A DNA stretch of 64,000 nt from Bradyrhizobium aeschynomenes (GTDB lineage Bacteria > Pseudomonadota > Alphaproteobacteria > Rhizobiales > Xanthobacteraceae): the NCBI RefSeq assembly GCF_013178945.1, contig NZ_JABFDM010000007.1, positions 124,001 to 188,000 on the forward strand, in the 5' to 3' direction. Shown piece after piece: positions 1 to 7,672 of this stretch. Under the pieces are notes generated by a model. That model saw only the letters and a list, made by a program, of their open reading frames with translations, did not search any database and had not been told where the DNA came from. Within the stretch, counting starts at the first letter, position 1. Each line of letters opens with the position of its first letter. Made by a program: the position numbers and the translations under genes.

Positions 1-281
1 TGAGGCCGCTGGCCGAAGGCTGCGACGATCGCGTGCTGCCGGCGTTTTCGTCGGGGCAGTCCGCCGCGACCGTCCAGGCGACCTTTGACGCGATCGGCCA
101 CGCCGATCTCCTGTTCATGGCTGGCGGCGGCATCATGGCGCATCCGGGCGGACCCGCGGCGGGCGTGACCAGCATCCGTCAGGCCTGGGACGCGGTGACG
201 TCGGGCATCGCACTCGACCACGCGTCACGCGAGCATCCGGAGTTGCGGCAGGCATTGGCCACCTTCGGGCAGTCCGCATGA
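1..281 (+). CDS. RuBisCO-like protein (form IV), C-terminal end only
   Basis: The frame is open from the window edge and ends at 281, so only about the last 90 residues are visible. They contain the RuBisCO large-chain C-terminal pattern AGGGIMAHPGGPAAG followed by a helix SIRQAWDAV, which in the family lies in the phosphate-binding part of the barrel. The next gene overlaps by 4 nt (ATGA) and encodes a DUF1537 kinase. RuBisCO-like proteins beside DUF1537 kinases are known from D-apiose/3-oxo-isoapionate catabolism (OiaK with an RLP decarboxylase or transcarboxylase), so that role is a reasonable inference. The active-site lysine region is outside the window, so true RuBisCO versus RLP cannot be settled from catalytic residues; context favours RLP. 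Confidence 0.75.
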   Translation, partial: RPLAEGCDDRVLPAFSSGQSAATVQATFDAIGHADLLFMAGGGIMAHPGGPAAGVTSIRQAWDAVTSGIALDHASREHPELRQALATFGQSA

Positions 282-1570
282 GCGCATCGGCATGTGTCTC
301 CCGGCCGCGGGTCGGTTGGTATGGTGACGACCTGACCGGCGCCACCGACACGCTCGCGACCTGGGCCGAGCGCGGCCACCGCGCGCTGCTCTTCCTGCGT
401 CCGCCGACCTCTTCGCAACTGGCGGCGGCCGGGCCGCTCGATGCGGTCGGCATCGCCGGCGCAGCGCGCTCCATGCCGCCCGATGCCGCTGCCGCGGAAC
501 TCGATGCCGCCGGCCGCGCCTTTGCCGCGCTCGGCGTCAACGTTGTGCACTACAAATGCTGCTCGACGTTCGACAGCGCGCCCGATATCGGCAGCATCGG
601 CGCCGCCGTGGCGGTGCTGCGACGGCATGTCGCCAATCCGCTGGTGCCGATCCTGGGTGGTCAACCCAATCTCGGCCGTTATTGCCTGTTCGGCAATTTG
701 TTTGCCGCAGCCGGCGCCGGCGGCGTCGTCCATCGCATCGATCGTCATCCGACGATGAGCAAGCACCCGGTCACTCCGATGGCGGAGGCCGATCTGCGCC
801 GTCATCTGGCCGCGCAGGGGCTGGAGAGGGTCGCCCTGATCGACTACCGCGCCTATGTGGAGGGGGACGCCGAGACCAGGCTCGATGCCAACCTGGCGGC
901 TGCGCCTCACGCTGTCCTGTTCGATGTCGCCCAGGAGAGCGACCTGGCCGTCATCGGCCGGCTGCTGACGGATCACCTCGTCGCCGGGCGGATGCTCGCG
1001 GTCGGTCCGAGCTCGGTGGCACGGGCGCTGGCATCCGTCTGGGACGAGCCGGTCGCGCAGGTCGTCCTGCCTCACGCTCGGCCGCGCACCGGCGGCCCTG
1101 TGCTGGCGCTGGTCGGCAGCCTGTCGCCGGTGACACGGGCCCAGGTCGCGGCGGCGCGCGGCTACCAGATCATCGCCATCGAGTCGGCGAGGCTGCTCGT
1201 GGATGCCGCGTATCAGCACGGGTTGGGGCGTGCCGCGATCGCGGGCCTTGCCCAAGGACACGTCATGCTGGTCACGAATGAGGCTCAAGGCGCGGCGATG
1301 GCGCGCGTGGCGCAGGCGACCGCCGCACTGCTTGGTGCTGTGCTCGGCGAAGCCGACGTCTCGCGCATCGTCGTGGCCGGCGGCGATACGTCGAGCCATG
1401 CGGCCGCGGCGCTCGACGCCTGGGGCCTGTCGTACCGGGCGCCGATGGTCCCTGGCGCGCCGTTGTGTCGCCTGCACAGCGACGATCCCCATCTCGACGG
1501 CCGCGACATCATCCTCAAGGGCGGACAAATGGGCCCGGTGACGTTCTTCGCCGACGTCATCACGGGCTGA
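278..1570 (+). CDS. Four-carbon acid sugar kinase family protein (DUF1537), candidate 3-oxo-isoapionate kinase
   Basis: This 430-residue protein has the DUF1537 N-terminal motif GDDLTGATD at about residues 16-24 and the C-terminal nucleotide-binding domain with GGDTS near 367-371 and KGGQMG near 414-419. Family members phosphorylate sugar acids such as erythronate, threonate and 3-oxo-isoapionate with ATP in the cytoplasm. The start overlaps the stop of the RuBisCO-like gene (ATGA), so the two are almost certainly co-translated. That pairing suggests a kinase acting just before an RLP-catalysed decarboxylation, as in apiose degradation. The substrate cannot be read from the sequence; an OtnK-type threonate kinase is the alternative. 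Confidence 0.85.
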   Translation: MSASACVSRPRVGWYGDDLTGATDTLATWAERGHRALLFLRPPTSSQLAAAGPLDAVGIAGAARSMPPDAAAAELDAAGRAFAALGVNVVHYKCCSTFDSAPDIGSIGAAVAVLRRHVANPLVPILGGQPNLGRYCLFGNLFAAAGAGGVVHRIDRHPTMSKHPVTPMAEADLRRHLAAQGLERVALIDYRAYVEGDAETRLDANLAAAPHAVLFDVAQESDLAVIGRLLTDHLVAGRMLAVGPSSVARALASVWDEPVAQVVLPHARPRTGGPVLALVGSLSPVTRAQVAAARGYQIIAIESARLLVDAAYQHGLGRAAIAGLAQGHVMLVTNEAQGAAMARVAQATAALLGAVLGEADVSRIVVAGGDTSSHAAAALDAWGLSYRAPMVPGAPLCRLHSDDPHLDGRDIILKGGQMGPVTFFADVITG

Positions 1571-1651
1571 CGCGTCGAAGAAAATCGCTTCGAGCACACT
1601 CCCGGCTGCTGCTAATGTCCTGGTTGGACTCGTAGCATGGGGGATAGACGG

Positions 1652-2008
1652 ATGGGGCGGCTGAGCACGCATGTTCTGGACACGGTCAGGGGCAAGCCCG
1701 CCGCCGACGTCGCCATCGACCTCGATGTGCTGGAGCCCGGCGGCTCCTGGCGCCGGGTCAAGCAGCTCCAGACCAATGCCGACGGACGTACCGACCAGCC
1801 GGTGCTGGCCGGGGACGAGCTCACCACGGGCACCTACATGCTGACCTTCCACATGGGCGCCTATTTCAAGGCGCACGGCCTCGCGGCGGATGATCCGCTG
1901 TTCCTGGACTTGATCCCGCTCCGCTTCGCGGTCGCCGATGCCAGCGCGCACTATCACGTGCCGCTGCTCGCGACGCCCTGGAGCTATCAGACCTATCGCG
2001 GGAGTTGA
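1652..2008 (+). CDS. hiuH: 5-hydroxyisourate hydrolase (transthyretin-like)
   Basis: It hydrolyses 5-hydroxyisourate, the uricase product, to OHCU in purine breakdown. The signature pieces are all present: LSTHVLD at the N-terminus (first catalytic His), NADGR in the middle (catalytic Arg), AHYHVPLL with the second His, and the C-terminal YRGS. Length is about 118 residues, normal for the family. An in-frame ATG exists at 1637, but 1652 is preferred: it gives the usual MGRLSTHVLD start and has GGGGGAT at a good distance upstream. The fused allantoinase/OHCU decarboxylase starts 4 nt after its stop, so the next steps of the pathway are encoded directly downstream. Confidence 0.93.
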   Translation: MGRLSTHVLDTVRGKPAADVAIDLDVLEPGGSWRRVKQLQTNADGRTDQPVLAGDELTTGTYMLTFHMGAYFKAHGLAADDPLFLDLIPLRFAVADASAHYHVPLLATPWSYQTYRGS

Positions 2009-2012
2009 GCCG

Positions 2013-3440
2013 ATGACTGCTGATTCCTATCCGCGCGACATGGTCGGCTACGGCCGCACGCCGCCGCATCCGCGCTGGCCGGGTGACGCCCGCATCGCCG
2101 TGCAGTTCGTGATCAATTACGAGGAGGGAGGCGAGAACAACATCCTCCACGGTGACGCCGCCTCCGAGACATTCCTGTCGGAGATCGTCGGTGCAGCGCC
2201 CTGGCCGGGCCAGCGCCACATGAACATGGAGTCGATCTACGAGTTCGGCTCGCGCGCCGGGTTCTGGCGGCTGTGGCGCATGTTCTCCTCCCGCAAGCTG
2301 CCGGTCACGGTGTTCGCGATCGCGACCGCCATGGCACGCAACCCGGAGGCCGTGGCCGCGATGAAGGAAGCCGGTTGGGAGATCGCCTCGCACGGCCTGA
2401 AATGGATCGACTATCGCGACGTCTCCGCGGTCGACGAGCGTGCCCATATCGAGGAGGCGATCCGGCTTCACACCGCGCTGACCGGTGAGCGGCCGCTCGG
2501 CTTCTATCAGGGCCGCACGTCGGAGCACACGCTCGACATCGTGCTGGAGGAGCAGGGCTTCGTCTACAGCGCGGATTCCTATGCCGACGAGCTGCCCTAT
2601 TGGATCAAAGGACCGCACGGCCCGCAGCTGATCGTGCCCTATACGCTCGACGCCAACGATATGCGCTTCGCGACTCCACAGGGCTTCAATTCCGGCGATC
2701 AGTTCTTCGCCTATCTGAAGGACAGCTTTGATCTGCTCTATGCCGAAGGCGCCGAGTGCCCGCGCATGATGTCGGTCGGACTGCATTGCCGGCTGGTCGG
2801 CCGTCCCGGGCGTGCCGCGGCGCTGGCGCGTTTCCTCGACTACATCATGAGCCACGACAAGGTCTGGGTCGCGACCCGGCTCGACATTGCCCGGCACTGG
2901 ATCCGGACGCATCCGCCGGCCGGTCATCTTCGCCCGTCGCAGATGTCCCGCGTGCTGTTCGTCGAGCGCTATGGCGACATCTTCGAGCACACGCCCGAGA
3001 TTGCCGAGCGCGCCTATCGCGCCGGTCTGTCCGCCTTCGACGACGCCGCCGATGCGCTGCATACGACGTTGATGAACGTCGTCCGTGCCATGAGCCGTGA
3101 CGAGAAGCTGAAGCTGATCCGCGCCCATCCCGAGCTCGCCGGGCGCGAGGCGCTGGCCGGCGAGATGACGAACGACTCGATCGGCGAGCAGGGCCGTCTC
3201 GGTTTCACGTCGCTGTCGCGCGCCGAGTTCGAGCGCGTCGCCGACATCAACCGCCGCTATCGCGACAAGTTCGGCATGCCGCTGATCGTGGCGCTCGCAC
3301 TGCACGCCGACCGCCCCTCCGTCATCGCCGAGATGGACCGTCGCATCAGCAACGACCTGGATACGGAGATCGCCAATGCCATCGACCAGATCGGCCACAT
3401 CACCCGGGCCAGGCTGGCGAAGAAGTTCGAGCAGGGGTGA
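2013..3440 (+). CDS. puuE: Bifunctional allantoinase (PuuE type)-OHCU decarboxylase (UraD) fusion
   Basis: A 475-residue protein with two joined enzymes. Residues 1 to about 305 form the polysaccharide-deacetylase-like metal-independent allantoinase PuuE: RDMVGYG near the start, FVINYEEGGE, ASHGLKW in the middle and MSVGLHCRL near its end. Residues from about 312 onward are the helical OHCU decarboxylase, with RAHPELAG (catalytic His) and an EQGRLGF segment. The fusion would convert OHCU to S-allantoin and open allantoin to allantoate in one polypeptide. It begins 4 nt after hiuH. The longer frame back to 1938 overlaps hiuH and is not the start. Fusions of these two domains exist in other proteobacteria. 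Confidence 0.92.
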   Translation: MTADSYPRDMVGYGRTPPHPRWPGDARIAVQFVINYEEGGENNILHGDAASETFLSEIVGAAPWPGQRHMNMESIYEFGSRAGFWRLWRMFSSRKLPVTVFAIATAMARNPEAVAAMKEAGWEIASHGLKWIDYRDVSAVDERAHIEEAIRLHTALTGERPLGFYQGRTSEHTLDIVLEEQGFVYSADSYADELPYWIKGPHGPQLIVPYTLDANDMRFATPQGFNSGDQFFAYLKDSFDLLYAEGAECPRMMSVGLHCRLVGRPGRAAALARFLDYIMSHDKVWVATRLDIARHWIRTHPPAGHLRPSQMSRVLFVERYGDIFEHTPEIAERAYRAGLSAFDDAADALHTTLMNVVRAMSRDEKLKLIRAHPELAGREALAGEMTNDSIGEQGRLGFTSLSRAEFERVADINRRYRDKFGMPLIVALALHADRPSVIAEMDRRISNDLDTEIANAIDQIGHITRARLAKKFEQG

Positions 3441-3512
3441 GTGTCAGATCAGGGGGCCCAGTCGACGCTGGTTGCCAGGAGGCGGTGCCTCCCTCGTCCC
3501 GGTTGCGGCAGG

Positions 3513-3539
3513 GCGATCGCCTATGGTGATCGCAATTTT
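3513..3539 (+). terminator. Weak terminator-like hairpin after the purine pair
   Basis: The inverted repeat GCGATC (3513-3518) and GATCGC (3528-3533) forms a 6-bp stem followed by AATTTT (3534-3539), about 70 nt after the allantoinase/decarboxylase stop. The stem is short, so this is only a plausible rho-independent terminator. The larger palindrome just downstream may do the same job. Confidence 0.35.
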
Positions 3540-3559
3540 GTGCCCGTCTCTCTCCAAGT

Positions 3560-3646
3560 CGTCATGGCCGGGCTTGTCCCGGCCATCCACGTCGTCCGGC
3601 ATGCTGAGAACCACGTGGATGCCTGGGACAGGCCCGGGCATGACGG
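3560..3646. repeat. Palindromic intergenic repeat (CGTCATGGCCGGG type), copy A
   Basis: Near-symmetric arms begin CGTCATGGCCGGGCTTGTCC and end with the complementary CCCGGGCATGACGG, with CCACGT/ACGTGG inside. The element sits between the convergent fusion gene (ends 3440) and the amidase (3' end 3760). Short ORFs here are artefacts of the palindrome. Copy B at 6722-6808 has closely matching arms, also between convergent genes, so a REP-like family is the natural reading. Confidence 0.85.
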
Positions 3647-3759
3647 AGTAACTAATGTGCAGGATTGCTCGCCGCGACGGCCCAGCATCTCCATATGCGA
3701 TTGCCCGGCCGGCCGCAGGGCGAGATGAGCACCGCGCGGGCTGCGAGAGCTGAGGCAAG

Positions 3760-5109
3760 CTAGCCCAGCAATGCCCGCTGCGCCGCCGCAGCCACATCCA
3801 GCAGCAGGCGATCCCGCCCGCGCGCCGCAATCAGCTGCATTCCGAACGGCAGGCCCTGCGCATTTGTCCCGCATGGAATCGAGATCGCCGGCACCCCCGC
3901 ATGGTTGACGAACGGCGTGAACACCGCATGCCCGCGCGGGCTCGCCGGCCGGCCGCCGATCATGGACGGGCCGAGCTGCGTGAACGGCCAGGCCACGCAG
4001 GGCACGGTCGGCGCCAGCAGCACGTCGACGTCCAGAAAGAACGCCGCAAAGGCGCGCGCAATCTGCGTGCTGGCTTCGAGCGCGCGCGCGACGTCGGCGC
4101 CGCTGAGCGCGAGGCCGCGCTCGATCTGCTTGGCGATGTCCGGATCGAACTGCGTGGCATCGCTGCGGAAGGCGTCGCCATACAGCGCCGCCAGCCCGGC
4201 ATGCTGCAGCGGCATCACCGCGTCCTCGGCAAGGTCTGCGGGCCAGACCGGATCTGCGTCGGCGATCGCCATTCCCGCGGCGCGCAGCCGATCGACCGCG
4301 TGGCGCAGACCGCTGCTCACCTCGTCATCGACCGCGACGTCGAGCCCGAGCCGCGGCGAGTAGGCGAGGCGCAGTGGCTTGGCGTGATCCGCTCCTGGCA
4401 GCGCAAACGTCGCGGGATCGCGCGGATCGAAGCCGGCCATCGCCTCGAAAGCGAGCCTCGCGTCTTCGACATCGGCGGCGATCGGCGCCATCACCGAGAT
4501 GCCCCAGCCGGCCTCCGCAAAACCCGGTCCATAGGGGATCGCGCCGTAGGACGGCTTAAAGCCGACCACGCCGACATGGGCGGGCGGCCGTCGGCTCGAG
4601 CCGCCGGCATCGGTGCCGATCGCCAGCGGTACGAGCCCCGCGGCCACGGCAACGGCCGGTCCGCCGGATGATCCGCCCGGCGTGAGTTCCGGGTTCTGCG
4701 GATGCCGCGTCGGCCCGTACAGCAGCGACGTGGTGACGCCCTTGCAGGCGAATTCCGAGGTGGCGCCGATGCCGACGATGACCGCACCGGCGCGGCGCAG
4801 GCGCACGATTGCGATCGCGTCCTCCGGTGCGGTGAACCCGGCGAACAGCTTCGAGCCTTGCGTGATGCGCCAGCCGCCGACCCAGATGTTGTCCTTGATC
4901 ACCACCGGCACACCGGCCAGCGGCAAGCTCTCACCGGCGGCGACGCGCGCGTCCACCGCATCGGCCTCGGCGCGCATCCGATCCGGATCGATCGTAATGA
5001 CGGCGTTGAGCGAACGGCCGGCTTCGATGCGCGCCAACGCCTGCTCGGCCATGTGCCTGGCCGTGGTCTTTCGCGCCGTGACGGCGCGTGCAATCTCAAT
5101 TGCGCGCAT
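3760..5109 (-). CDS. Amidase (amidase signature family)
   Basis: A 449-residue amidase with the Ser-cisSer-Lys triad visible: catalytic Lys in VVIKDN, cis-Ser in TPGGSSGGPA and nucleophile Ser in DAGGSSRRP. The C-terminal half has the usual VPAISIPCG and LPFGMQLIA segments. These enzymes hydrolyse C-N amide bonds in the cytoplasm; the substrate is not predictable. It overlaps the upstream MFS gene by 14 nt, so carrier and amidase are co-expressed, probably uptake plus hydrolysis. Its position inside the purine/ureide cluster suggests a ureide or related amide, which is inference. In DAGGSSRRPPAHVG the usual GGGSIRIPA is altered near the nucleophile, but the catalytic Ser is kept. Confidence 0.9.
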   Translation of the reverse strand: MRAIEIARAVTARKTTARHMAEQALARIEAGRSLNAVITIDPDRMRAEADAVDARVAAGESLPLAGVPVVIKDNIWVGGWRITQGSKLFAGFTAPEDAIAIVRLRRAGAVIVGIGATSEFACKGVTTSLLYGPTRHPQNPELTPGGSSGGPAVAVAAGLVPLAIGTDAGGSSRRPPAHVGVVGFKPSYGAIPYGPGFAEAGWGISVMAPIAADVEDARLAFEAMAGFDPRDPATFALPGADHAKPLRLAYSPRLGLDVAVDDEVSSGLRHAVDRLRAAGMAIADADPVWPADLAEDAVMPLQHAGLAALYGDAFRSDATQFDPDIAKQIERGLALSGADVARALEASTQIARAFAAFFLDVDVLLAPTVPCVAWPFTQLGPSMIGGRPASPRGHAVFTPFVNHAGVPAISIPCGTNAQGLPFGMQLIAARGRDRLLLDVAAAAQRALLG

Positions 5110-6289
5110 GCGATCGCTCCATCAGCAGAACGGCGGCGCCCGCGGCCGCGGTCAAACCCAGAATGACGAAGCTGCCGCCGAGGCCGATGCGCGGCGTCAG
5201 CACCGCCACCAGCAGTGGCGCCGCGACCAGGCCGAGAAACGACGTGGTCAGCACCGCGCCGGTGGCCTCCGCCACGCGACCCGGCTTGGCAAGGTTGGCG
5301 ATCTCGGCGATGAACACGCCGTTCCAGCCGCTGGCCGTCAGTCCGAACACGAATGTGAGCAGGACCAGGACCGATCCGCTCAGCCGCGGCCCCCACAGGC
5401 CGAGCAGCAGCGCGCAGATCGCCATGCCCGCGCCCGCCATCACCAGCACCGCGCGCGCCGAGCGCAGCCGCGTCGCCACCGCGCCCCATCCGAGCCGTCC
5501 GATCAGGCCCGCGCCTTGCGCCGATGCCAGCAGCCAGCCGGCCTCGACATGGCTCAGCGCGAGCTCCGATGTGCCGAAGGAGATGTAGCAGGTGTTGAGG
5601 ATCACCTGCATGCCGCTGAACGGGATCGACGCGACCGCGAGCGCGGCCATGCGCCGGTCGGAGCTGACGAGCTGTAGCCGCTGCCGCAAGCCCAGATACG
5701 GCATGGCGGGCAGCTTGACCGCATAGGCCGGGCGCAGCCGCTCGAACCTGATGAAGCCGATGACGGCGCAGATGATCACCGCGGCGTAGGCGGAGCTCGG
5801 CGCAAGCCCGACCGCGAGCGGCGGCAGCAGCAGCGAGCCGACGACCGCGCCGATTTGGCTGCCGGTCTGCCGGATCGAGAACACCATCGCGCGCTGTTCG
5901 GGCGGCACGAGACGTCCGAGCAGGGCCGCGCTCGCCGGCGTTTCCGGCCCGGCCGCAAGTCCGAGCACGAGGCCGGCGCCGAGCAGCGCCCAACCTTGGC
6001 CGAGCGTCGCCATCGACATTCCGACGCAGACGGCCACCGCGCACAGCGCCGCAACGCGCAGCGAGCCGATCTTCTGCACCAGGGTGCCGCCCCAGAACGA
6101 GGACACCAGGCTGATCGCAAACGCCGCGGTCGAGAACAGCGACAACTCCTCGATGCTGAGCCCGGCGCGCGGCGCCACGGTGCCGGGCGCGAACAGCGCC
6201 AGCGACACCAGCGCCTGCAACGCCGTCATCGCCACCAGCGCGGGCCACAGCGGCGGCGCTGGCGCCGCATCGGGTTTCGCGTCTATCAT
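5096..6289 (-). CDS. MFS transporter
   Basis: A 397-residue inner-membrane protein with about twelve hydrophobic segments. It shows the major-facilitator loop pattern GGTLVQKIGSLRV between helices 2 and 3 and a repeated half-structure starting near FSGMQVILNTCY. It is transcribed leftward and its 3' end overlaps the amidase start by 14 nt, implying translational coupling. The start lies 29 nt from the divergent hydroxyisourate-hydrolase-like gene. Carrier, amidase and purine enzymes together suggest uptake of a ureide or amide, but sequence alone does not give substrate or direction. An efflux role cannot be excluded. Confidence 0.85.
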   Translation of the reverse strand: MIDAKPDAAPAPPLWPALVAMTALQALVSLALFAPGTVAPRAGLSIEELSLFSTAAFAISLVSSFWGGTLVQKIGSLRVAALCAVAVCVGMSMATLGQGWALLGAGLVLGLAAGPETPASAALLGRLVPPEQRAMVFSIRQTGSQIGAVVGSLLLPPLAVGLAPSSAYAAVIICAVIGFIRFERLRPAYAVKLPAMPYLGLRQRLQLVSSDRRMAALAVASIPFSGMQVILNTCYISFGTSELALSHVEAGWLLASAQGAGLIGRLGWGAVATRLRSARAVLVMAGAGMAICALLLGLWGPRLSGSVLVLLTFVFGLTASGWNGVFIAEIANLAKPGRVAEATGAVLTTSFLGLVAAPLLVAVLTPRIGLGGSFVILGLTAAAGAAVLLMERSHARN

Positions 6290-6318
6290 GCCGCAGCAAC
6301 CTGATGGCGGAGCACGAA

Positions 6319-6660
6319 ATGGCCGGCGGTATCTCGGTTCATGCGGTCGATGTGGCGAACGGGCGCCCGGCGCTGGGCTTGCGCGTCGCGATCTGGCGCG
6401 TCGCGCCTGATCGCACGCTGCTCGCCGAAGGACAGCTCGGCGCCGACGGCACCCTGCAGGCGCCGGTCGTCAAGGGCGATGGCGTCACCGCCGGCGAGTA
6501 TGAGGTGCTGTTCCATATCGGTGAGTTCTTCGGGGCGAATGCTCAAACGAAATTCCTGACCACAGTGCCGTTTCGCTTCGCCATCGACAAGGTCGAGGAG
6601 CATTTTCATCTGCCGCTGAAGTTCACGCCGTGGGGATACTCGATCTTCCGCGGGGCTTGA
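6319..6660 (+). CDS. Diverged 5-hydroxyisourate-hydrolase-like (transthyretin fold) protein
   Basis: About 113 residues with the hydroxyisourate-hydrolase fold: GISVHAVD at the N-terminus, GEYEVLFHIGEFF in the middle, EEHFHLPL and a C-terminal YSIFRGA. Both histidine positions are kept, but the catalytic Arg of the DGR motif is Thr (ADGTLQ) and the terminal YRGS is FRGA. It is therefore a paralogue of the canonical enzyme 4.3 kb upstream, with probably altered or lost activity. A start at 6304 is possible, but 6319 has GGAG seven bases upstream. It is divergent from the MFS gene and convergent with the ABC importer. A different small substrate or a non-enzymatic role are alternatives. Confidence 0.85.
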   Translation: MAGGISVHAVDVANGRPALGLRVAIWRVAPDRTLLAEGQLGADGTLQAPVVKGDGVTAGEYEVLFHIGEFFGANAQTKFLTTVPFRFAIDKVEEHFHLPLKFTPWGYSIFRGA

Positions 6661-6721
6661 GGGCGATATGCCTTCCCCCCGTCCTACGCTGATTGAACGA
6701 GGTCGCTACCAAGGAGATGCT

Positions 6722-6808
6722 CGTCATGCCCGGGCTTGTCCCGGGCATCCACGTCTGTCCGCAGTCGCCGATCGACGTGGATGGCCGGGACAAGCCCGGC
6801 CATGACGG
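6722..6808. repeat. Palindromic intergenic repeat (CGTCATGCCCGGG type), copy B
   Basis: Left arm CGTCATGCCCGGGCTTGTCC and right arm ending GGCCATGACGG, with CCACGT/ACGTGG inside, make a long palindrome closely matching copy A at 3560-3646. It again separates convergent genes, the transthyretin-like gene (ends 6660) and the ABC permease (3' end 6857). It may work as a bidirectional terminator or mRNA-end stabiliser. Confidence 0.85.
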
Positions 6809-6856
6809 CGCTGATGGAGACGGGCACTAGCCGGCACTGATGAGAGCCAAGCAGCC

Positions 6857-7672
6857 TTAACCCGTCAGCCGCTTCGACAGCCCTGTCGTGCGCTCCATGA
6901 TCGCCATCAAGGCTACCGTGGCGATGATCAGCACGCTGGACAGCGCTGCGATGGTGACGTCGAGCTTGCCTTCGAGGTCCTGCCACATCCGGATCGGCAG
7001 CATGTCGGTGGCGGCGTCGCGCAGAAACAGCGACACCGGTACGTTGTCGAACGACGACATGAAGGCGATGAAGGCGCCGGAGATGATGCCGGGGCGGATC
7101 AGCGGCAGCACGATGCGGCGGAAGGTGTAGAGCCGGGAGGCGCCGAGGATCGCCGAGCTTTCGAGCAGCGTCGGCTCGAGCTGCGCCAAGGCGGCCACCG
7201 TGTTGCGGACGACATAGGGCACGCAGACGATGGTGTGGCCGATGACCAGCGTCAGCAGCGACACGGGCAGCCCGATCAGCGAGAAGAACATCAGCGCCGC
7301 CAGCCCGAAGGCGAGCGCCGGCAGCACCAGCGGCGACATGAACAGCGAGTCCAGCAGCTTCGCGGTCAGCGTCTTCGATCGCGAGATCGCCAGCGCCGCG
7401 GCGACGCCGAGCACGACCGACAGCCCGGTCGACCACAGTGCGACGACGACGCTGTTTCGCGCGGCGAATTGCAGCTGCCAGGCGTTCCACAGCTCGACAT
7501 ACCAGCGCGTCGAATAGCCGGGCGGCGGGAATTTCAGCGAAAAGCCGGAGGTGAAGGAAACGATCACCACGACCAGCGACGGTGACACGATGAGGATCAG
7601 CGCCAGCACGGCAATCACCGTCATCACGATCTGGAAGCTCAACGCTTCGAGATTATTCTGCCGCCGGCTCAT
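6857..7672 (-). CDS. ABC transporter permease (PotC type)
   Basis: A 271-residue inner-membrane permease with about six hydrophobic segments and the binding-protein-dependent permease EAA-like loop SSAILGASRLYTFRRIVLPL. The order and sequence resemble the second permease of spermidine/putrescine-type importers. The start at 7672 is fixed by an ATGA overlap with the upstream permease. The frame stays open much further upstream in antisense-like sequence, which is not coding. Last gene of a four-gene operon: ATPase, binding protein, permease, permease. The substrate is unknown; purine-gene neighbours make a nitrogenous compound likely. Confidence 0.9.
   Translation of the reverse strand: MSRRQNNLEALSFQIVMTVIAVLALILIVSPSLVVVIVSFTSGFSLKFPPPGYSTRWYVELWNAWQLQFAARNSVVVALWSTGLSVVLGVAAALAISRSKTLTAKLLDSLFMSPLVLPALAFGLAALMFFSLIGLPVSLLTLVIGHTIVCVPYVVRNTVAALAQLEPTLLESSAILGASRLYTFRRIVLPLIRPGIISGAFIAFMSSFDNVPVSLFLRDAATDMLPIRMWQDLEGKLDVTIAALSSVLIIATVALMAIMERTTGLSKRLTG

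Noticed and set aside
179..1957. 592-residue leftward ORF antisense to the kinase and hydroxyisourate hydrolase genes
   Set aside because: Its Arg/Asp/His-rich composition is typical of antisense frames in high-GC DNA and it opposes two clear families.
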